From the NCBI GenBank assembly GCA_004352715.1, contig SCFE01000024.1, forward strand, positions 2,096,616 through 2,160,615: a stretch of 64,000 nt of DNA, written 5' to 3'. This document shows positions 37,524-47,742 of this stretch, one piece after another. A program made the position numbers and the translations under genes. The notes beneath the pieces are model-generated. The model was not told the origin of the DNA, searched no databases, and saw only the letters and a program-made list of their open reading frames with translations. Each line of letters opens with the position of its first letter. Positions within the stretch are counted from its first letter, which is position 1. This stretch comes from Hofstenia miamia. Lineage: Eukaryota > Xenacoelomorpha > Acoela.

Positions 37524-40500
37524 TTATTATTATTAATTGAAATTTTACCGCGGTATGCCACAACGAAGTCAATTTTTGCCTTCATAAAAAAAGAGTTATT
37601 TCTGAATTGTTTTTTGGGGTTATGAATTATTAGTGGAAAAGTTTAAAGATAATTTCTTATGTAATTTGTTAATTCGTTCCATTTTATTGAGTAGTATTCA
37701 ATTTTCCATGAAATATGCAAAAATTACTATTAATATTTTGTATGTGAAATCAATTACATTTGCTTCAGAAACAGTTTTTTGAGAAATAGAGATTTTAAAT
37801 CATTAAACAAAATACATTATCTGTATAACTTTTATGCCACCGCAAGTCGTTTAAATTCTACCGCTAACCACCGCAATTGTGTAAATCGCTCCCGCGGTAT
37901 TACCACACCGCGCTCATCTCTAACTTCTACCTATAGCAGGTGACATTTATTTAAACCTAGGGCCAGAAATATACGACTTCAGTGAAATAGAAGCAAAAAT
38001 CATTAACTCTAAACAAAACATTAAAATTGTATACCTGAACGCAAGAAGTATTGTGCCACATAGAATTGATCTTATTAAAATTTGTGAAGAAATTGCAGAA
38101 AACACTATTTTTTCAATAACTGAAACTTACTTTCATAACACAACTGAAGCGCTCTACATTTTTAGCACCTCAAAATTTCTGATTTTCACCAAAAATAGAG
38201 AAAGCAGCAGACTAGGTTGAGGATTATTATTACTAATACCAAAATATCTGAAGCCCATAACACAAAGAACAATTGGAACTGGAACATCACAAGTTTGAAA
38301 CCTTGTGGGTGAAGTTAAAGGAAAAGCATAGGACCTATATTGATTAGTGTTAGCTATTCACCTAAGACAGAAGATTGCAAAGAATTTATTGACTTTAAAA
38401 TAAATGAAGTGCAGAATGTATTGCTGGGTAGCAATGATGTCATTTTATTGGGAGATTACAACATAACCTATCTCGCTAAGGCTGAATCACGGCTCATTGA
38501 CCATTATGTGATGAGCTGCAACTTGATGTGATCAATAAGTTTATACCAACTAGAGAATCTGCTTTAATTGATTACAAATTCAGGAGCCTACAATACTTTG
38601 ATGTTAAATTCATTTTCGCACCATAACTTATGCATTTATTTTCTATAACAAGCCCTATTGCGAAGATTGAAAGACTGCTCTGCAAGCAAATTAATGATTT
38701 TCTAAGAGTGAATAACATCATATCACAAAGCCAATTTGGATTTAGAAAAGGGCTAAGCACCTTTATTGAAATTACACGCTTTTATCTTAGTAATGGGTTG
38801 AGTTTCTAGACTGAGATAGACGGCCACAGGTTGAGGTTTAGGCAAGGCATATTCCAGGGAGAAAGCTTAGCACCACTACTGTTTGTTGCTAGCTTAATCC
38901 CTATCACAGAAAAGTTAAAGGAGACAGGCATAGGGTATAAGATGGACGAACTGAAGATGTATGCTAGTTCTAGGAAGACGTTGCAGAAGCAAGTGGAGAC
39001 ATTGGAGAAGGCAAGCAGAGATTCAGGGTTGGAGTTTGGTTTAGGAAAGTGTGCGGCAGTGACATTGACTAGAGGCAAGTGTGTGGATGGGGATGGTTTG
39101 AGGATGAGCAGTGGGGATAAGATTGAGGAAGTCAAGGAAGGTTACAAGTACTTAGGAGTAATAGAGAAGGACAGAACAGATCATGAGGAAATGAAGATGA
39201 GACTAAGAATAGAATGCAAGAGGGGAGTAAGGAAGGTACTACAGAAGTCAGCATTGAATGGTCAGAATAGTATAAAAGCAATTAACACATGGGCGATACC
39301 AGTGTTAAGATATTCAGCAGGAATAGTTAGACTGAACAAGAATGAACTTCGGGAGCTAGACAAGGATACAAGGAAGGTACTAGCAGCAGAGAGGGCTTTC
39401 AACTTAAATGTAGATGTTGATAGGTTGTACATGGCAAGGCATAAATGAGGGAAAGGACTGCTAAGTGTGGAGGAAACTGTAGAAGCAGAAACACTAGGGC
39501 GAAAAGAATACGTCGAAGTACAATCTAGAGGTTCCCTACTGGAGGTCACTAAGGAGTTAAGCAAGATAAGAACTGAGAGTGAAGGAAAGACAGCATACCA
39601 GAGTANCTAGACTGAGATAGACGGCCACAGGTTGAGGTTTAGGCAAGGCATATTCCAGGGAGAAAGCTTAGCACCACTACTGTTTGTTGCTAGCTTAATC
39701 CCTATCACAGAAAAGTTAAAGGAGACAGGCATAGGGTATAAGATGGACGAACTGAAGATGTATGCTAGTTCTAGGAAGACGTTGCAGAAGCAAGTGGAGA
39801 CATTGGAGAAGGCAAGCAGAGATTCAGGGTTGGAGTTTGGTTTAGGAAAGTGTGCGGCAGTGACATTGACTAGAGGCAAGTGTGTGGATGGGGATGGTTT
39901 GAGGATGAGCAGTGGGGATAAGATTGAGGAAGTCAAGGAAGGTTACAAGTACTTAGGAGTAATAGAGAAGGACAGAACAGATCATGAGGAAATGAAGATG
40001 AGACTAAGAATAGAATGCAAGAGGGGAGTAAGGAAGGTACTACAGAAGTCAGCATTGAATGGTCAGAATAGTATAAAAGCAATTAACACATGGGCGATAC
40101 CAGTGTTAAGATATTCAGCAGGAATAGTTAGACTGAACAAGAATGAACTTCGGGAGCTAGACAAGGATACAAGGAAGGTACTAGCAGCAGAGAGGGCTTT
40201 CAACTTAAATGTAGATGTTGATAGGTTGTACATGGCAAGGCATAAATGAGGGAAAGGACTGCTAAGTGTGGAGGAAACTGTAGAAGCAGAAACACTAGGG
40301 CGAAAAGAATACGTCGAAGTACAATCTAGAGGTTCCCTACTGGAGGTCACTAAGGAGTTAAGCAAGATAAGAACTGAGAGTGAAGGAAAGACAGCATACC
40401 AGAGTAGGATGGAATTAGAGAGAGACAAACAAGGTATAGGCAGAAGGCAATGCTTGGTGAATACTGGAGGATCACAGAAAAGTGTGCCAGAGAAAAAAGC

Positions 40501-42147
40501 AACAAGTGGTTAAAGAAGGCAGGACTGAAAAGAGAAACAGAAGCACTGATAATGGCAGCACAGGAGCAAACAATAAGAACAAACTGGATGAAGAAGCATA
40601 TAGACTGAAGAGCGGAAATAAGTGATAAGTGTAGGCTATGTAAGAAAGAGTGTGAAACAGTAGAGCATCTGATAGCAGGGTGTGATAAGCTGGTACAGAA
40701 TGAGTATAAGTTCAGGCATGACACGGTGGGAGAAATGCTAGCTACACTGGAGTTTGAGCAGGCAGCATGGGTTAGAAGCAGGAGACAAGTGGTATGAACA
40801 CAAGCCACATGGTGTCATAGAAAATGAAAAGGTTAAGATACTGTGGGACTTCAACATACAAACGATCAAGGTAATAGAAGCGCGGAGACCAGACATAGTA
40901 TTGGTAGACAAAGAGAAAAGATTGGGAACAGTGATAGACATAGCAGTCCCAAAAGACAGGAATGTAGAAAGCAAGCAGAAAGAGAAGATAGACAAGTAGA
41001 GGGAGTTGGCAGAGGAAATAGAAAAGCTATGGAAGTTAAAGAAGTTTCAAGTAGTCCCGGTAGTTGTAGGAGCACTAGGAGCAGTAAGTAAGAAGCATAA
41101 GAAATACTTGGAGGAGTTGGGAGTACCAAATTTCGGAGGAGCGGTAGCACAGAAGACAGCATTGTTAGGAACAGCTAGAGTCCTGAGGAAAGCTCTCAGA
41201 CTCCCTGGGAACTGATGAGTTCTCCGAGCTGAGAGGAATACCAGCATGAAGCTGTGAGAAGTAAGAATAATAATAATAATGGTTTTGAAAATATTGTTAT
41301 GGCTCAGGGTGAAATTCCTGTCAGGAGCATTTTGCGGCGGTGGATAGAAATCAGACATTTTACAGACGGGATATAAACGTTCTAAGACGAGTTCGCTGTC
41401 AATTGTAAACTTGAATTGAAGTTTTTTCGCTGATAAAGACTCCAATCTACAAATTTAGTTATTCTAAATTTGTTGCATTTGATGGAATCGTATGTGTGAG
41501 GAGCTTTTTTAGTGGTATGTCTCAATTAGTTGTTAAATCAATTTATTTTGGGCACTGTTCGATGATTAATTGATCATTGAATGAATTAAAAGTTTTCTAT
41601 CTTGTTATGTTCAGCGTAGGTTTTGTCACAATTTCTAAAAAGCAAATGTAATTATGGAACTGGGGGCAAAAAATTATAATTGTAACAGAGTATAATTAGT
41701 ACAAAATACACTTTCAAAGGCTACTAGCAATTGCCTATTACAACTCATTCATAATTATAACATATTCCTTCTTTTACACATGAACTATGAATGCAAATAA
41801 TCGTATGGTTTGATATTTGAACGCTCTTTGCAATTAACACTGAATGTGATTCTCAAAACGTTTTTTGTTTTGGTTAGTACAATTCTAATTTATTAGGCTA
41901 AATTTTCAATGATATTGTATGTATTTTCCTTTATAGGTGCAAGAATATCAATGTATCTTTTCATGTTAGATGCAATAAATGTAAGCAGTTGAATCATCCA
42001 TATCCGGATATATAATCAAAAGAATATTCTTTACAAATTTCCCATTAGAAAATTTTGCCAAAGTTCTTGAATTTTAAATGTATATAAACGTATACTAGAT
42101 GTATGCACAATAAGATTATCAGAAAAATTTAAAAATTTACGATTCTT

Positions 42148-42179
<32 letters not shown>

Positions 42180-45100
42180 TTTCTTTCTATAATTGCATGT
42201 CAATTAATGAAATCAATCGTGTTGTCGTTGTTTTGGAAAGTATCACAAAGCATCAATAAGTTTTCTCTCTGACTGATTTAAATAGTTTATTTGTTTTATT
42301 AGAAACAAACGCAATTTCATTTGAAAAATTCTTGAAATTCTTTGTAGGATAACAACCAATATTGACAAAGATGGTTGGCAAATATTTATTTTTAGAAATT
42401 TCAATTCATTGTTTCAAATATTTCATGTTTAAATTCTTACAGATTTATAAGCTTTTCCATTTGTGACTATCATTGGAGAATTTGTAAACGTCTATGAGGG
42501 ATTGCCTGTACTGTTTGGTTTTGTGACGTGTTTTGGCAATATATATTTAGTTCTATTAGATTTGGAATCTACCATTTAACATAAAAATTAAATGAAATGC
42601 ATAAAATGTTTATACCAAATACTAAAGATTCACCGTGAAAAACTAAACATCTTAATTTATTTAATAAGTATTTCTAAAATTCCATAATTAGCATAGGTAT
42701 TAAATCATCTTTCAGGAACATTCCATTTCATGAAGTTTAGTGATAAATCATCAATTATTTTTATGCGAAAGAAATATTATATATAATTTATTAAATTTTG
42801 ACTAAATTGAAAACAGTGTTTTCAAAACGGAAGCATTAAGCCTGTTATTTTACTTGACTCTTTATTGTGGTCTATAGAAGACACTCTATGTCCAAAATTT
42901 GGAAATTGATATTGATATGTAATATAAATATTTGGTCCTATCATTGCAAGCGTGTGGTGTGCTTGGGCGAAGCAAATGCAAGAGGTAATGCAATTGAGCT
43001 GTGGCTGTCACTGTGCATATACAGTTCTGTGAAAATATTTCAAAACATTTTCTAAAATTATTGATTTTTTTAGCTTTTAGCACTTTTATTCCATAATAAC
43101 TGCTGCGTTGTTCTTCACATTATGTAAAAGACATTAAAGGCCTCTCACAACATGTAAAATATTTTTCTATGCATACCTTTCATGTCTAAACAAGCTGTAA
43201 TTAGTCGAGGCATTGAGTGAATGAGTGTACGAAAGTATTCAGTCGTTATCTCTCAACAACAAACTTCTTTTATGGCCACTATCAGTTCCTCACGAGTTGC
43301 AGTTTTGGTTAATGACACGCTTCTTCATCTCTACTCAACAAATTTCTTTTGGGTTCATGTCGATTACCTTTAAAATCTTTATGTATTTTTAAAAAACTAA
43401 TGGGTTTTGATCTTTTGATGGAAATGAATATCATGTTATAAATATAATTTTTTTGAAGGAATCAATAATTAATATGGTTATTCGAACTTGTAATTCATTA
43501 CTTAAAGCATGATCCACTAAATTTAGCAGTTCATCCTTAAAGGTATAACCAGAGTTGACCAGTTAAATTATTTTAACTTTTTTTCACCAATTAAACTATT
43601 TTCAGTTAATTTAACTAATTAGATTGACTATTTACAAGTTGAGACTGCAAGAATAGTGAAAAGATCATCTGCGCAAAAATGGCTCAATAAAATCAGAATT
43701 TGTTGAATGATTCAGAATTATTTAACTACACAGAATTAAAGTAAAATATAACAAACGATAATCGGTGAAAATTCTAAAATCGCATCAAACAATTTCGAAT
43801 GAAATTTTATCATCGTATCCAACCATGATTAAACGAGTTTTCAAGTTTTTAATTTTCAGTCGATTTTTACGATTTTGAGTCAAATACGATGTTTTTGAGA
43901 AACGGTTAAATTATTACTTTCTCGTTTTAACTAAATAGTTAATAGTTAAACTATTCAAATGAATTAATTTAACTTTACTTATAACTAATTAGTTAAACTA
44001 TAGATAAAGCACTTTAACCAACTGAGGGCACAAATTGTGACTCTATATGGTAGACGTATGTCAAGTCGTGCAATTATTCTGCGATTCAACGTCAGCCACG
44101 CAGCAGTGGCCAACACTCTTCACGTTCATTAAACAAGCAGTTTTATCTATCCAAAGCACAGTGGAAGATCACGTTTTCCAACCCAAGTGAAAAACGAAGC
44201 TATTTTGAGATCATCTATGATTAATCTCTTACTGGATTCTACACAATAAAAGTCTGTGGGTGTTTCTAAATTATCTAGTGCGCACATCCTATTCATCAAT
44301 TTTGCTGAAGGAGGCTTACAATCTGACAAGGCAGTCCACATACCCCGTTTATCAGGCAAGTAAAAGTGTTCATATCAGGATTGAGTTTTAAAAAACCTAT
44401 CATCGCTGGACTCTGGATCAATGATCTTCAGTAATGTTCAAACAAGAAACCACAATAAAGCCGCATTGCACTTGGGTGCACACTGTGTGTGGTTCACCTG
44501 GTAAAAGTTTTACAGAAAAATACACCATTCTATTGTCAATAGTGAACTGAAAGTTATGGCTTAAGATGCAATGGTAGCAAAGGGGCGTTGTGTCTCTAAC
44601 TTTGGCTCAAGAGAACTCCTGTCAAGTTAGCTGTGTAGAATGCTATTTTAGGGGATATGGTCCTATGCTTTTTTCCAATTCATGATTGCAATTATTTCCA
44701 ACATGATGGGCGCCATGCTATCAATTAGGACTAAATAGAGCTAATGAATCATTTTGGGACCTTGACCAGGTAATTCACCTGATTCATCTCCAATTAAATT
44801 GTTAGAGAATAGCGAAAGGAAACTGGCGCATCATAGTCCCATGCAATGACATGATTGACATGACCAAACAGGTTGTAGCACAGGAAATCACTCTCAAGGC
44901 TGAAATATAATATTCTCATGTTAACAACGTTCTGTTTAGCGTATGGCAGTTGTACTTTCTGCAAAGTGTGGACATAAAATTATTAATTGAACTCATTTAC
45001 TAACTAATTTGAAGTATTTTTATGCTGTTTTAGGTGTTCTTGTGCAATGTAATTAATTTCAATATCAGTCATCTTCATTATTGTTGTTTTTTGTGTTGGC

Positions 45101-47521
45101 CACGTCTCCATGTTTATGACGCTATTCAGATGATGTATAAGTTTTTAATTGTTCATATTTATTTGAATGAGAAATATCTCATATCTTTTTTCACATACTA
45201 AAATTCTTCGAATTTATCATATTTCTCAAATATAATTGACAAAATTGAACTATTGCATGATGTCCATGATATTTAAGAAACCTATTGTCGACAAGTGAAA
45301 CATCCTTGAATAGTTTTTTAAATTTTTTGAAGTTGATGAAATCCTCGATGAACAACAGAAAACGTATTTAGTTTTAGATTTGGCGCTTCATTGTTTATTT
45401 CAAATTGTGTCAAACCAACAGAAGATGCTTTAAATTTCAATACCCATTCGCTTGCCTTTACGATTTTCAGAGTGTTAAAAATGATGCTACTTGCATTGAA
45501 CTTACGTCTGATGTGCACCTCTTTCACATTTTTGTAATCTAGACGAATTCCGATGAAATAAAAGCTACCATTGATAAAATTCAAGTCTGTTACACCGTCG
45601 GTAAATGTAACAATTGAGATGGAATGTATTTTTAAATAAGGAGTGCTGGTCTCATTAAAAATGAAATATAATTTTCCACAGCTTTTCGAAATTTTAACAG
45701 TATGTCGAGACGTAAAAATATTATGATTGACTTGTAACTGTGGATTGGAATTTTGTTTGAAATTGAATATAGTCTGATCATTTGACCAAGTATTGATCAC
45801 CACAATAAAATCAATGCAGAATCCAATTTCGCCATCACTCTTTTCAATTATAATCAGGTCGATTTTTTGATTGAATAGCCTTGGTGAACACATAAATTTA
45901 CGAGATTTATAATCGAATTTCCCGCGAATTTTTATGTGGTCTTCATATGTGCAAAGCTTGAGGTGTCCTTCATAGAGTGTCATCTTTTTTATTATACATC
46001 GATTGTCTTGATTTGCTGTTCCATATACTTTGATAACTAATTCTAGTAATTCTAATTTGTTGAATGTATAGTAGCTACTTTGATGAGAAATCATTCTGTT
46101 CAAAGTATTTTGTGAACAATGCAATAAACTTAGAAATTTCTTACACGTACCTGTAGTACAGAGCACTGGGCTTAACACAAACTTCATTTTTTTTGATGGG
46201 CACATTTCTTGATCGTCAGTTATGGAAAAATCGACGTAATTAATGCCTTCTGTTGTGATTGATTTTTCAACAAAAATATTAGTTATTCTTTTCGGCAAGC
46301 TTTCCGTAGCGATGAAACTATTTACGACAATCTTTCTAGAACTGTGAAATTTCAATGTCAGATTTCTTATAGGTGCAATACTCTGTGGAAGTTCCCATTC
46401 ACAGTACAAATTACTATCAATCATTATGTCAAGTTTGTAGTGTGTGTCATTCCTGGGAAGCCAAACAAATTCAAGTTCGTAGAAATTCATTTCACTCTGA
46501 TCGAATTTAATTTTCAAGGCATAGCACATGGTTGTTTTTAAAATCCATACAATAGAAAGGCATTCCTCTGGTTGAATTTGTTCACAAAACTCTACGCAAT
46601 CATTTTGAGTAAGCGTGCGTTTCTTTTTGCTGACTTTGTTTAGTAATTCATTTAGTGAAGTCTGTGAAAATATCGGCAGAATTAATACATAAATTACAAA
46701 CAATGTAAGCATTATGCGTTCAAAGCAGTCGTCTATTCCATTAATTATATTTTCTACGAATGCATAATTCATTAAAGCAATTTTAAATTTTTTTAAATAA
46801 ATATATACGAAATTAATTATTCATATTTTAATTATGTGAAAATTAACAATTGTTTGTGTTTTGTGTGTTTGCTCAAAGTTAAATATGATCGCAGCATTCT
46901 CAAGATGTTTTTTTGTTAAATTTTTTATTAAGATGGAATGAGGTTTTAAAAATTCAGAATTCCTTGTCATTGTAAAACGAACCAATTTTATTATTTCAAA
47001 TTATTAGTAATGGTGCAGCTACGATTTACATTTTATAGGTTAGCATATTGTTAGTTCACTTTACTAATAATGACTAAGAATCACTTTTTAAATATATATA
47101 TATATATATATGCTTTTCGAAGTTAAATGTTCTCTCTTTCGCACACCGAATTTCGCAAAAGGCCTGAGTACCCAGCAGTAACATATAACCCCGAGTAATT
47201 TGTTGTGGTGTGCCTGATAATACTAAAAATCCATTCTAGCAAATATATATATATATATATATATATTTTGTGCTAAATTTTTTTAAAAACCTCAGGGCCG
47301 CGTTTCCAAACATAAATCGTTGAAATTTTCAGGGTAGTGTATTTTTAATTTGCCTACCCCCATGACTAATATATTTAAGTTCGAGTGAATACTGCGGGAG
47401 CAATGGCCAAAAAATAGGTTTTTGGGGGAAAATGTGCGATTCCCGCTAAATGCCTTACAAATTTCGGACCGTTTCCCGCCAAATGTAAGGTTTTTGCCTT
47501 TTCTATTGCAAAAAGCGGGAA

Positions 47522-47569
<48 letters not shown>

Positions 47570-47700
47570 NNNNNNNNNNNNNNNNNNNNNNNNNNNNNNN
47601 NNNNNNNNNNNNNNNNNNNNNNNNNNNNNNNNNNNNNNNNNNNNNNNNNNNNNNNNNNNNNNNNNNNNNNNNNNNNNNNNNNNNNNNNNNNNNNNNNNNN

Positions 47701-47742
<42 letters not shown>

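Noticed and set aside
37241-37625. Ile- and Leu-rich frames on both strands
   Set aside because: Translation of the (TTA)n tract.
39262-41162. Ser/Leu-rich minus-strand frames (39262-39564, 40063-40428, 40350-40808, 40866-41162)
   Set aside because: Antisense shadows of the R4-like LINE coding strand.
41270-41372. Plus frame ENIVMAQGEIPVRSILRRWI as an extra host exon
   Set aside because: No acceptor upstream and no phase fit with neighbouring exons; too short to support.
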